DNA of 35,206 bases from Bacillus sp. MUM 116. Its GTDB lineage: Bacteria; Bacillota; Bacilli; Bacillales; Cytobacillaceae. Under the pieces are notes generated by a model. The model was not told where the DNA came from and did not search any database. It was given only the letters and a program-made list of their open reading frames with translations. How positions within the stretch are numbered: the first letter of the stretch is position 1; each line of letters opens with the position of its first letter. Location of the stretch: contig NZ_MLYR01000077.1 of NCBI RefSeq assembly GCF_001866655.1, positions 1 to 35,206 on the forward strand. The letters run 5' to 3'. The position numbers and the translations under genes are program-made. Shown one piece after another: positions 16,081 to 23,854 of the stretch.

Positions 16081-17820
16081 TTATCTCGATACCAAATTTA
16101 TTTTTTCATCGACAAGCCCCATAAAATCTTTTTCAATGGTTGCAAGCTTGCGTTTACTCTCTTCGAGGCTTGGGCTATTTACGCCAAAATAGAACTTCAC
16201 TTTTGGTTCCGTTCCGGACGGTCTTAGACAAACCCATGAGCCATCCTCAAACGTATATTTTAAAACATTGGATTTTGGCAGTTCAATTCTTTCCTCACCA
16301 CTATTAGTTAACCGAATTCCAGTTAAATAATCCTCTGAAGTGGACGTATTCAAAGATCCAAGTACATTTAATGGAACTGAACGGAAGGATGCCAAAATTC
16401 GCTGAATCATTTCTGCTCCGTCTTTCCCTTTTAATGTTAAAGAGCGCAGGCCTTCTTGATAATAACCGTACTTTTCAAATACCCGCATCATCCCTTCATA
16501 AAGGGTTAATCCTTGTTTTTTATAATATGCACAAACCTCTGTTGCCAAAAGGGCTGCTTGAACAGCATCTTTATCACGGGCAAAATCGCCAATCAAATAC
16601 CCATAGCTTTCTTCATACCCAAATAAAAAGGTATGCTCACCCGTTTTTTCATACTCATTGATTTTTTCCGCAATAAATTTGAATCCCGTTAACACATCAA
16701 CGGTTTCTAATTGATAGGATTCAGCAATCTTTCTGCCAATTTCAGAGGTAACAATCGTTTTTAACACCACTCCGTTTTGCGGAACTGTGCCTTTTTCCTT
16801 TTTCTGCGAAAGCAAATAATCCAATAGCAATGCACCCGTCTGGTTTCCTGTAAGGACTATATATTCTCCCTCATAATTTTGGACAGCAATTCCTAAGCGA
16901 TCCGCATCCGGGTCGGTTGCAATTAAAATGTCCGCACCAATCCTTTTACCTTCTCGAATGGCTAATTCAAACGCTGCATGTTCCTCAGGATTCGGGCTTT
17001 TTACCGTTGAAAATTCAGAATCCGGTTGTTCTTGCTCTTTTACTACCGTTACATTTTTATAGCCAAAAGCAGAAAGTGCATTCCGAACAGGTTTATTGGC
17101 AGTACCATGTAATGGTGTAAAAACAATTTTAATATCGGTCTCATTTGCGAGAGTTGGATTTTCCGAAATGGTTTTCAATTTTTCTAAATAAGCGTTATCA
17201 ATTTCCGCCCCAATAATTTTGATTAAACCCGCATTCCGAAGGCCCTCTTCCGAATCCACCTCAATTAAAAGCTCATTTTCAATTTCATTTACTCTGGCAA
17301 TCACTTGATCAGCGCTTTCAGGTGGTAGCTGACCGCCATCATGTCCGTACACCTTGTAGCCGTTATATTCCGGTGGGTTATGGCTTGCCGTTACTACGAT
17401 TCCGGAAAAGGCATTTAAATACCTTAAGGCAAAGGATAGTTCAGGTGTTGGTCTTAATTCATCAAATACATACGTTTGAATCCCTTTAGTCGCTAATGTT
17501 TTGGCAGCTTCCATGGCGAACTCGGGAGATTTATGCCGGGAATCATAAGCAATGACGACTCCTCGTTTTTTTGCTTCAATACCATTTTCTTCTATGTATG
17601 CAGCTAATCCAGCAGAAGCTTTTCTCACCGTATAAAGGTTCATCCGGTTTGTACCAACACCAATTTCCCCTCTCATTCCGCCGGTACCAAACTCTAAATT
17701 TTTATAAAAAGCTTCCTCCAGCTGTTTCTCATCATTTTTCAGTTCGAATAATTGACTTTTTAACTCTTCATCTAATCCATCAAAGTTGATCCATCTTGTT
17801 GCATTTTCTTTCCAGTCCAT
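16081..17820 (-). CDS. pgcA: Alpha-phosphoglucomutase PgcA
   Basis: A 579-residue phosphohexomutase interconverting glucose 6-phosphate and glucose 1-phosphate, the entry step to UDP-glucose for glycolipid anchors, wall teichoic acid glucosylation and exopolysaccharides. All four domains are visible: phospho-Ser146 in [15 protein letters not shown], the Mg-binding loop DPDADRLG (303-310), the sugar-specificity loop FGYEESYG (about 400-407) and the phosphate-binding [13 protein letters not shown] near residue 540. Length matches B. subtilis PgcA (YhxB). AGGAGG lies upstream of the ATG. It could supply the nucleotide sugar for the polysaccharide operon at 28.7-34.9 kb; that link is inference. 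Confidence 0.96.
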   Translation of the reverse strand: MDWKENATRWINFDGLDEELKSQLFELKNDEKQLEEAFYKNLEFGTGGMRGEIGVGTNRMNLYTVRKASAGLAAYIEENGIEAKKRGVVIAYDSRHKSPEFAMEAAKTLATKGIQTYVFDELRPTPELSFALRYLNAFSGIVVTASHNPPEYNGYKVYGHDGGQLPPESADQVIARVNEIENELLIEVDSEEGLRNAGLIKIIGAEIDNAYLEKLKTISENPTLANETDIKIVFTPLHGTANKPVRNALSAFGYKNVTVVKEQEQPDSEFSTVKSPNPEEHAAFELAIREGKRIGADILIATDPDADRLGIAVQNYEGEYIVLTGNQTGALLLDYLLSQKKEKGTVPQNGVVLKTIVTSEIGRKIAESYQLETVDVLTGFKFIAEKINEYEKTGEHTFLFGYEESYGYLIGDFARDKDAVQAALLATEVCAYYKKQGLTLYEGMMRVFEKYGYYQEGLRSLTLKGKDGAEMIQRILASFRSVPLNVLGSLNTSTSEDYLTGIRLTNSGEERIELPKSNVLKYTFEDGSWVCLRPSGTEPKVKFYFGVNSPSLEESKRKLATIEKDFMGLVDEKINLVSR

Positions 17821-17982
17821 TTTATCTCCTCCTGATTCTTTCTACTTTATATTCTTTCGAAGTTTGAGACCGTTACTCCTTTTAAAATCGCCGGATTTAT
17901 TACGACATTTTTCGCACCATGAACTATTTTTTACCATTACTATTTTAAAATTACTTTGTTTTAAGCACAAGGATTATAAAAA

Positions 17983-18009
17983 TAAAGCACCCGGAATCCA
18001 GGTGCTTAA
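17983..18009 (-). terminator. Terminator overlapping the yhcU stop
   Basis: AAGCACC pairs with GGTGCTT across a nine-base loop. On the minus strand it is followed by TTATTTTTAT and includes the stop codon of yhcU. Confidence 0.82.
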
Positions 18010-18404
18010 ATGATTAATTCATTTGCTGCTTTTGTATAGATACTAAATATACTGTTTTTCATACTTTTTGCTTCCACAAATTGATCATATTCAAATGGGA
18101 AGAATAGGCCAAATTCTTGTAAATTTGTAACATTCTTATTAAAAAGTGATGAATAATGATCATCAAGCGTGGGAGATTCAAGGATGGAAATAATCGTCTG
18201 GATGCTGGCCATGACTTGGAATGCATCTTTTAAAGTGCTAAAATCTTCAAGCTGTTCACTTGAGGTGTGCAAAACCTTTAGCTTTTCAAATGTACGAATT
18301 TCATCATCCGAAAAATAGAGTGGAAAAACAGTTGAATAAATATACCTCACAAGTCCACAAATTTCTTCCTCTTGACTTGGTGTTGAGGCAAAAACAATTT
18401 TCAC
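18006..18404 (-). CDS. yhcU: YhcU-like protein (DUF5365)
   Basis: A 132-residue soluble, mostly helical protein resembling B. subtilis YhcU (DUF5365), with the typical MKIVFAST start, YIYSTVFPLYFSDDEI (about 21-36), TLKDAFQVMASIQTIISILES and a FGLFFPFEYDQF stretch (about 98-109). No catalytic motif; function unknown. It starts with GTG, preceded by AAGGTGGG six bases upstream. It is divergent from yhcT, its neighbour in B. subtilis too, with a 25-bp palindrome between them. Confidence 0.82.
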   Translation of the reverse strand: MKIVFASTPSQEEEICGLVRYIYSTVFPLYFSDDEIRTFEKLKVLHTSSEQLEDFSTLKDAFQVMASIQTIISILESPTLDDHYSSLFNKNVTNLQEFGLFFPFEYDQFVEAKSMKNSIFSIYTKAANELII

Positions 18405-18431
18405 TTGTAACCCACCTTTGCTATTGCTATT

Positions 18432-18456
18432 TTCTAATGTATATTTAACATTAGAA
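18432..18456. promoter_or_regulatory. Perfect palindrome in the yhcU/yhcT divergent region
   Basis: TTCTAATGT (18432-18440) and ACATTAGAA (18448-18456) are perfect 9-bp arms around a seven-base A/T spacer. It lies 28 bp before yhcU and 70 bp before yhcT, a position suited to an operator serving both. Confidence 0.5.
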
Positions 18457-18526
18457 TAACATAATTTCTTGGGTTAAAACGGTGGTAATTAAAACCATGC
18501 ATAACCTGTTTTTTAAGGAGAATAAA

Positions 18527-19450
18527 ATGTTAAAAACAAACAAAAAAGGTAATTGGTTCGAATTAACAATTCCGGAAATTTGGGATGGAATATCGATTGA
18601 AGAGCTCTTTCAAAAGAAATGGAATTCTCCCAAAAAACTAACCCATCAATTTCGCATGGAACAGAAGGTTTTAGTTAATGGTCAAAAGTTTCCTTGGAAT
18701 AAACCATTAGAAACCGGCTATAAATTACAAGTAAAATTATTTGAAGAGGAAGAAATCAACATTCCTCCCCATTATATGGAGATTTCCATTTTATATGAGG
18801 ACGATCATGTTCTTATGTTAAATAAACCGCCGTATTTGAACACTCATCCAAATGACCTCTTAAAGGATACCAATACGCTTGTAAATGCTGCTTCCTTTTA
18901 TTTGCAGTCTAAAGGGGAAATGCGAAATATTCGGCAAATTCATCGACTTGATAAAGATACTTCTGGTGCGGTTCTTTTTGCCAAGCATCCATTGGCCGGA
19001 GCTATATTGGATCGAATGTTAGAAAGTAGGGAAATTAAAAGAACCTATATTGCCATTGTCCACGGGTTGTTTAGACAAAAGAAAGGAACTATTAATGAAC
19101 CAATCGGACGCGACCGCCACCATGCAACCAGAAGGAGGGTATCACCCACCGGACAAAAAGCGATAACCCATTATCAAGTGATCAAGGAAGTTCCTAAGCA
19201 ACAGCTTTCGTTTATCAAATGCTGGCTAGATACAGGTAGAACGCATCAAATTCGTGTCCATTTCAGTCATCTCGGTCATCCACTGGTTGGGGATATATTA
19301 TATGGAGGTAAACCGCTCGTTAAGCGTCAAGCCCTTCATGCCGCGAAACTTGAATTTATTCACCCTTTTACAGAAGAAAAAATTATTTGTCATGCCCCCT
19401 TTACAGATAAACCAGCTATTTTTAAGGATATAGACCTTAACCATATTTAA
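18527..19450 (+). CDS. yhcT: RluA-family 23S rRNA-type pseudouridine synthase YhcT
   Basis: A 307-residue RNA pseudouridine synthase of the RluA family. An S4-like N-terminal part (about 14-75, with ISIEELFQKKW and FRMEQKVLVNG) is followed by the catalytic domain. The signature IRQIHRLDKDTSGAVLFAKH (about 137-156) contains the catalytic Asp of the RLDxxTSG motif; RTHQIRVHFSHLGHPLVGD (about 237-255) is the conserved second block. Target uridines cannot be read from the sequence; rRNA is most likely. The ATG at 18527 has AAGGAG six bases upstream, and the GTG at 18482 lacks a site. The structured repeat begins one base after its stop codon. Confidence 0.92.
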   Translation: MLKTNKKGNWFELTIPEIWDGISIEELFQKKWNSPKKLTHQFRMEQKVLVNGQKFPWNKPLETGYKLQVKLFEEEEINIPPHYMEISILYEDDHVLMLNKPPYLNTHPNDLLKDTNTLVNAASFYLQSKGEMRNIRQIHRLDKDTSGAVLFAKHPLAGAILDRMLESREIKRTYIAIVHGLFRQKKGTINEPIGRDRHHATRRRVSPTGQKAITHYQVIKEVPKQQLSFIKCWLDTGRTHQIRVHFSHLGHPLVGDILYGGKPLVKRQALHAAKLEFIHPFTEEKIICHAPFTDKPAIFKDIDLNHI

Positions 19451-19451
19451 A

Positions 19452-19578
19452 TAAGAAAAGCGCAAGCGCCTTGTTCAGCCTCAGGCACAGCATAAGACAA
19501 GCCGGCGAGAAGGTTGCACTTTAACCTTCTTGACGGATTGGCTTATGACCTAGAGGGGCAGGACGCTTGCGCTGGACA
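19452..19578 (+). repeat. Complete copy of the GCGCAAGCGCC-type nested-hairpin repeat
   Basis: A non-coding element of about 120 bases. The outer stem is AGCGCAAGCGCC (19459-19470) with GGACGCTTGCGCT (19561-19573). Inner stems are CATAAG (19491-19496) with CTTATG (19542-19547), CAAGCCG with CGGATTG, and AGAAGGTT with AACCTTCT. The partner at 1-98 has CACAAG and CTTGTG in place of CATAAG and CTTATG, a compensatory change. I recall similar sequences dispersed in many Bacillus genomes, but no agreed function. It lies directly after yhcT and may act as its transcript end. Confidence 0.85.
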
Positions 19579-19619
19579 ATTCTCAAAGACGAAAATTTTA
19601 TACTTTCTTTACTTTAAAC

Positions 19620-19646
19620 AAAAAGCCTCCGAAATTGGAGGCTCTT
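19620..19646 (-). terminator. Terminator after the GlsB-type gene
   Basis: AAAAGCCTCC pairs with GGAGGCTCTT (AAGAGCC on the other strand) around a short loop; a run of T follows on the minus strand. Confidence 0.78.
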
Positions 19647-19650
19647 TGTT

Positions 19651-19908
19651 TTAACGGTCTGTTTTTCGGAATGCCCTCATAATTAGACTTAGCAGGAAGA
19701 CTAAAACAACTGCACCGATAATCGCCGGGATAATGGCAAAGTTTGCAACAGTAGGACCCCAATTCCCAAGAATTAATGATCCAAGCCACGCCCCGACAAA
19801 TCCAGCAATTATATTACCAATAACCCCTCCTGGAATGTTTCTTCCAGCAACAAGTCCTGCTATCCAACCAATAATACCACCTACAATTAATGACCAAATG
19901 AAGCTCAC
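19651..19908 (-). CDS. GlsB/YeaQ/YmgE family stress-response membrane protein
   Basis: An 85-residue, very hydrophobic protein of the transglycosylase-associated (GlsB/YeaQ/YmgE) family, with three membrane segments and glycine-rich motifs: GGIIGWIAGLVAGR (about 10-23), GNIIAGFVGAWLG (about 31-43) and a third segment near 57-77 followed by a basic tail. These proteins rise under general stress in many bacteria; molecular function is unknown. I prefer the GTG at 19908, eight bases after AGGAG, to the GTG at 19917, which touches the site. The result begins MSFIWSLIVGG, as family members usually do. Confidence 0.88.
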   Translation of the reverse strand: MSFIWSLIVGGIIGWIAGLVAGRNIPGGVIGNIIAGFVGAWLGSLILGNWGPTVANFAIIPAIIGAVVLVFLLSLIMRAFRKTDR

Positions 19909-20022
19909 TGCGAACACTCCTTTTTAGTATTCATTATTTCATTTGATACAAGCATTCAATCCATGTACTGAATTGCCTGTATGTATAAAGTACCCAAATT
20001 CTATACTTCTAATCAAAAAATG

Positions 20023-20054
20023 AAGAACCGAATTTAAAATCCGGTTCTTATTTT
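20023..20054 (-). terminator. Terminator after the pirin gene
   Basis: AAGAACCG pairs with CGGTTCTT across an A/T-rich loop; on the minus strand it is followed by CATTTTTTG. Confidence 0.8.
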
Positions 20055-20075
20055 CAAGAGTCAACAATATATGGT

Positions 20076-20777
20076 TTAAGGTAAATCAATTAACATAAAT
20101 CTTGCATTTCTTGACGCTTTAATTTGTAATTCTTGTTTTTCGGTTATACGAGCAGAATCACGTTTTTCCAATTTGTATTGCTGATTAAGGGTTACTTTCC
20201 CTTCAATCATAAAGAAAAAGATTCGGCGCCCTGCTTCCTGATAAAAGGTAAGCTCTTTTTCCGCCTCCAAATCGGATAAATAGATAGTAAGATCTTGATG
20301 GATATAAGCAACATTTTCACCATTAATTTTTGAAACCACCGGTAAAAGAGCATTTTCCATTTTTGCAGGGTCAAACTCGGTTCTTTCATATGAAGGAGTA
20401 AGCCCGTATTCCTCCGGCATGAACCATAATTGTAAAAAGTTCACAGCCTCATTAGCAGAAGGATTTACCTCCGAATGAATTACTCCTGTTCCTGCAGACA
20501 TTCTTTGAATACCGCCATATGTGGTGACTGCGCTTTTCCCTGTACTGTCCTCGTGCTTTAATTGTCCTTTTAAAACGATTGAGACAATTTCCATTTCACG
20601 GTGTGGATGGGCCCCAAACCCTCTTAACGGCTGAACGATATCATCATTTAGCACGCGCATTGGACCAAATTGCATATTCGCCGGGTCATAATATTCAGCA
20701 AAAGAAAAACTAAAGTTACTTTTAAGCCAGCCATGATCTGCGATGTATCTCTCTTCTGCCTTGTAAATATCAAACAT
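20076..20777 (-). CDS. Pirin family protein (quercetinase-like bicupin)
   Basis: A 233-residue bicupin of the pirin family, similar to the E. coli YhhW type with quercetin 2,3-dioxygenase activity. The N-terminal cupin has the metal site GAHPHREMEIVS (about 55-66; two His and a Glu) and a fourth ligand in TGVIHSEVNP (about 97-106); the second cupin (about 130-230) lacks such ligands, as usual. The ATG at 20777 has AAGGAG eight bases upstream; the GTG at 20786 is too close to it. Related genes often respond to quinone or other electrophile stress, and a 24-bp palindrome of the MhqR-like type lies 76 bp upstream, which suggests repression by a MarR-type quinone sensor. Confidence 0.9.
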   Translation of the reverse strand: MFDIYKAEERYIADHGWLKSNFSFSFAEYYDPANMQFGPMRVLNDDIVQPLRGFGAHPHREMEIVSIVLKGQLKHEDSTGKSAVTTYGGIQRMSAGTGVIHSEVNPSANEAVNFLQLWFMPEEYGLTPSYERTEFDPAKMENALLPVVSKINGENVAYIHQDLTIYLSDLEAEKELTFYQEAGRRIFFFMIEGKVTLNQQYKLEKRDSARITEKQELQIKASRNARFMLIDLP

Positions 20778-21120
20778 TCTATACACTCCTTATTAAACTG
20801 AATATATGATTTTTTTATTATTTCCATATAAGTTTACAAAAATCTCAAAACTAATTATCTTTAATTCAAGATAATTATAATCCTGTCGGGATCATTCGTC
20901 AACACTTTCCCTTCTCTCTTAAATCGTACATAAAAATCTTGTCTTTGGAAAAAGTATTAGGTATCTATCGAGTTTTACCAACACGGATAATTTATCAGAA
21001 AATTCAAATGTTAAGTTTTTGTAAAGTTGTGTTGAAATTAATTCATTTTTCGACATTTTTCATATAAAATATTGGACGGCACTTCAAACTTTGGACTTTA
21101 TTTATGGGGGTAAATAAACG
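20778..21120. other. Divergent pirin/ykaA intergenic region (343 bp)
   Basis: No gene. It holds the pirin ribosome binding site, a near-perfect 24-bp palindrome at 20853-20876 and A/T-rich sequence before ykaA. I see no convincing promoter hexamers or Pho box for the phosphate genes. Confidence 0.6.
20853..20876. promoter_or_regulatory. MhqR-like palindromic operator upstream of the pirin gene
   Basis: AATTATCTT (20853-20861) and AAGATAATT (20868-20876) are perfect arms around TAATTC, giving a near match to ATCTTGAATTCAAGAT. It resembles the ATCTCGAATTCGAGAT operator of the quinone-sensing repressor MhqR, as I recall it. Confidence 0.55.
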
Positions 21121-21738
21121 ATGGCATTCAAAAAAAATGATAAGTTTTCGGTTTTGTTAAATAATATTTCTGCTAACTCAAAAGAAAGCGTTAATTTCTT
21201 TACAGAATATAAATTGAAAACGATTAGTGATTTAAAGATTTTTTCCGAAAAAATGAAAGAATATGAATCAAAGGGCGATACATTCGTTCACGAAATCATT
21301 AAGGAATTAAACGACGCCTTTATTACTCCAATTGAGCGGGAAGACATTCTCCACCTTGCCATGAGCATGGATGATGTTCTGGACGGACTGGAAGGTTGTG
21401 CGGCATTATTCGAAATGTACTCTATTACACAAGCGGATGACTTTATGCTTAAATTTGTTGAAGCCATTCAAGGAAGTGTCCACGAAATTGATAAAGCAGT
21501 TGGACTGCTTTCCAATAAAAAACTTCCTCAAATAAGAGAACATGCCATTAAAATTAAAGATTTCGAATCGAAATGTGATAATATTTTACGTCAATCGATT
21601 AAAAATTTATTTGCAGTTGAAAAAGATCCAATTCGTATCATTCAATACAAAGAAATTTATGAAACACTTGAGGATATTGCCGACAGCTGTCAGGAAGTTG
21701 CCAATACACTTGAAACTATCATAATGAAAAATGCGTAA
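21121..21738 (+). CDS. ykaA: DUF47 family Pit accessory protein
   Basis: A 205-residue, all-helical PhoU-like protein of the DUF47 family (TIGR00153), like B. subtilis YkaA. The family pattern is clear: FFTEYKLKTISDLKIFSEKMKEYESKGD (about 24-52), a metal-ligand-like EREDILHLAMSMDDVLDGLEG (about 77-97) and KEIYETLEDIADSCQEVANTLE at the end. It lies 11 bases upstream of pit in the same direction, the standard pairing, and is thought to modulate Pit activity. GGGGG lies ten bases upstream of the ATG. Confidence 0.92.
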   Translation: MAFKKNDKFSVLLNNISANSKESVNFFTEYKLKTISDLKIFSEKMKEYESKGDTFVHEIIKELNDAFITPIEREDILHLAMSMDDVLDGLEGCAALFEMYSITQADDFMLKFVEAIQGSVHEIDKAVGLLSNKKLPQIREHAIKIKDFESKCDNILRQSIKNLFAVEKDPIRIIQYKEIYETLEDIADSCQEVANTLETIIMKNA

Positions 21739-21749
21739 GGAGCATTAAT

Positions 21750-22751
21750 ATGAGTTTAATTTTTATCTTGACTATGTTAATTGTTATTGGCGCCTTGGCA
21801 TTTGACTTCATAAATGGATTCCACGATACAGCAAATGCGATTGCAACATCTGTATCGACGAAAGCATTAAAACCAAGGCATGCCATTCTTTTAGCAGCCG
21901 TAATGAATTTTATTGGAGCAATGACATTTACCGGAGTGGCAAAGTCCATTTCAAAAGATATCGTCGATCCATTCACCCTTCATAATGGGTCCGTTGTTAT
22001 TCTGGCTGCCATTCTCTCAGCAATTACCTGGAATTTAATCACATGGTATTTCGGAATCCCAAGTAGTTCCTCCCATGCCATTATTGGTTCGATTGCAGGA
22101 GCAGCCATTGCAGCAGAGGGATTTGCTTCATTAAACTATTCCGGATTTTTAAAAATACTTGAGGCACTGATTTTTTCTCCAATTTTAGCTTTCATTGTCG
22201 GTTATATTGTTTACAGCATTTTTAAAGTCGTATTTAAAAATTTCAATTTAACAAAAACCAATCGAGGCTTTCGTTATATTCAAATTGGGACAGCTGCCTT
22301 ACAATCCTATTCCCACGGAACAAATGATGCACAAAAATCGATGGGGATTATCACCATGGCTCTTATCGCCAATAATTATCTTCCGCATAACGCGGAAGTC
22401 CCCCTATGGGTTCAAGTTTCCTGTGCGATAGCAATGGGACTTGGGACATCCATTGGCGGTTGGAAAATTATTAAAACGGTTGGCGGAAAAATTATGAAAA
22501 TCCGTCCGATTAACGGGGTTGCTGCTGACTTAACCGGTGCTGCCATTATCTTTGGTGCTACCTATATTCATTTGCCTGTAAGTACAACACATGTTATTTC
22601 ATCGGGAATTTTGGGTGTTGGTTCTGCGCACCGTATTAAAGGAGTTAAATGGGGTACGGCGCAGCGTATGCTCATTACTTGGGTCATTACATTGCCAATC
22701 TCAGCTATGTTAGCAGCCGTTTTGTTTTTCCTTCTAAATCTTATATTTTAA
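21750..22751 (+). CDS. pit: Low-affinity inorganic phosphate transporter Pit
   Basis: A 333-residue PiT family permease taking up phosphate, usually as a neutral metal-phosphate complex with protons. About ten membrane segments. Both family signature repeats are present: DFINGFHDTANAIATSVSTKAL (about 12-33) and YSHGTNDAQKSMGIITMAL (about 189-207), with the GIPSSSSHAIIGSIAGAA and LPVSTTHVISSGILGVG stretches that form the two inverted halves. AAGGAG precedes the ATG. It is co-transcribed with ykaA and followed by a terminator. B. subtilis YkaB is the counterpart. Confidence 0.95.
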   Translation: MSLIFILTMLIVIGALAFDFINGFHDTANAIATSVSTKALKPRHAILLAAVMNFIGAMTFTGVAKSISKDIVDPFTLHNGSVVILAAILSAITWNLITWYFGIPSSSSHAIIGSIAGAAIAAEGFASLNYSGFLKILEALIFSPILAFIVGYIVYSIFKVVFKNFNLTKTNRGFRYIQIGTAALQSYSHGTNDAQKSMGIITMALIANNYLPHNAEVPLWVQVSCAIAMGLGTSIGGWKIIKTVGGKIMKIRPINGVAADLTGAAIIFGATYIHLPVSTTHVISSGILGVGSAHRIKGVKWGTAQRMLITWVITLPISAMLAAVLFFLLNLIF

Positions 22752-22761
22752 TGATTCCGGG

Positions 22762-22792
22762 CCAGAGATTTAATACATCTCTGGTCTTTTTT
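22762..22792 (+). terminator. Terminator after pit
   Basis: CCAGAGA pairs with TCTCTGG across a nine-base loop, followed by TCTTTTTT. Confidence 0.85.
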
Positions 22793-22962
22793 GGACCTTA
22801 TCTTTTATTGATATTTTTATTCGCAATCGTTTTAGGGTTAATCTTAATAGCACTTTCCGGAAAGCTTCAATGCATAACAGAAGAAAGTTTATTTTCACTT
22901 CTAATTTAGCTTCATTCTCATATTTTTTTATAAAAGGGACAAGTTTGAGGTGAAGTATATTA

Positions 22963-23538
22963 ATGAAGCAAAAAATATTAGCCATGCTTATTGGCAGTCT
23001 GTTATTAAGTCTTGGAATAAACGGATTTTTAGTTCCTTACCATCTTCTTGATGGAGGAATAATTGGGATAGGATTGATTATCCATTATTTTTATGGGTGG
23101 CCGACAGGTTTATGTATCATTATTTTAAGCCTGCCTCTCTATATTTTAGCATGGTTTTTTGAGCGCCGTTATTTTTTTTACAGCTTGCATGGACTCATTA
23201 TTTCTTCCTTTTGTATTGATTTGTTTTCGTTTTTGAACGGGAAAATTAGTATTGGGATTTTACCAAGTACCATTATCGGCGGCATTCTTGTCGGTATTGG
23301 GATTGGTCTGATGCTTCGTTATGAAACAAGCACAGGAGGTACAGATCTGCTTGCCCAGCTATTAACAAAATTTACTTCAATCAATATCGGAATCATTATT
23401 TTCTTAATTGATGGGCTTGTGATTACAAGCGGAATCCAAGTGGTTGGACTCGAAAATTTCTTTTATTCGCTATTAACCATTATATTTGTCGGACTTATGA
23501 CCACTGTAACCGTAAAAAACAGAACCCAAATACATTAG
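22963..23538 (+). CDS. Short YitT-type membrane protein
   Basis: A 191-residue integral membrane protein of the YitT/DUF161 family with about five segments. Family motifs include GINGFLVPYHLLDGGIIGIG (about 19-38), the LSLPLYILAWFFERR stretch (about 55-69) and GIGLMLRYETSTGGTDLLA (about 112-130). It lacks the cytoplasmic DUF2179 domain that full-length YitT proteins (about 280 residues) carry at the C-terminus, so it is a natural short form rather than an obvious truncation: it ends cleanly before a terminator. GAGGTGA lies about ten bases before the ATG. Transport function is presumed, substrate unknown. A relic of a second copy lies at 25420-25482. Confidence 0.87.
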   Translation: MKQKILAMLIGSLLLSLGINGFLVPYHLLDGGIIGIGLIIHYFYGWPTGLCIIILSLPLYILAWFFERRYFFYSLHGLIISSFCIDLFSFLNGKISIGILPSTIIGGILVGIGIGLMLRYETSTGGTDLLAQLLTKFTSINIGIIIFLIDGLVITSGIQVVGLENFFYSLLTIIFVGLMTTVTVKNRTQIH

Positions 23539-23565
23539 CAAAAAGTTTTTATAACCCTTAATAGA

Positions 23566-23600
23566 AAAAGCCCTTGGAAGTTTTTTTAACAAGGGCTTTT
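23566..23600 (+). terminator. Terminator after the YitT-type gene
   Basis: AAAAGCCCTTG pairs perfectly with CAAGGGCTTTT across a 13-nt loop. Confidence 0.88.
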
Positions 23601-23798
23601 CTGTGCGCTTTTTTTTGTTTGTAAGTACTAGATTCCACACTTCTTTTTTAAAACTTTAATTAAATTTGAGTGAAATTTCCATTAATCAGAATAAAATTAT
23701 TATTTTAAAAAAACTTTCTTTTCTCGATGAATTATCTCCTGATTGTTGATTTATCAACATTTGTAACCGCTTTACATCATTATTTCCAAAAAAAGTTT

Positions 23799-23827
23799 TT
23801 GACGATTCTCAACATAAAAAGTATTAT
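23799..23827 (+). promoter_or_regulatory. Sigma-A promoter of the peptide transporter gene
   Basis: TTGACG (23799-23804), a 17-bp spacer and TATTAT (23822-23827), 27 bases before the start codon. This is the best-looking vegetative promoter in the window. Confidence 0.72.
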
Positions 23828-23854
23828 AAAATAGTAATTAAGGGAGGTAGTAAG

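Larger units (their letters stand above)
23539..23854. other. Intergenic region before the peptide transporter gene (316 bp)
   Basis: Contains the terminator of the YitT-type gene, then about 200 bases of very A/T-rich sequence, and the good promoter at 23799-23827. No gene or repeat is seen. Confidence 0.7.

Noticed and set aside
19909..20022. Possible sigma-B promoter for the GlsB-type stress gene
   Set aside because: A GGGTAC-like -10 exists on the minus strand, but no GTTTAA-like -35 stands at a proper distance; a sigma-A-like pair fits equally well.
22793..22962. Open frames between pit and the YitT-type gene
   Set aside because: Short hydrophobic frames running out of the pit terminator region, with no start signal; no evidence of a gene.
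23660..23720. Possible CodY box before the peptide transporter gene
   Set aside because: The best match to AATTTTCWGAAAATT has about six mismatches in a very A/T-rich region.
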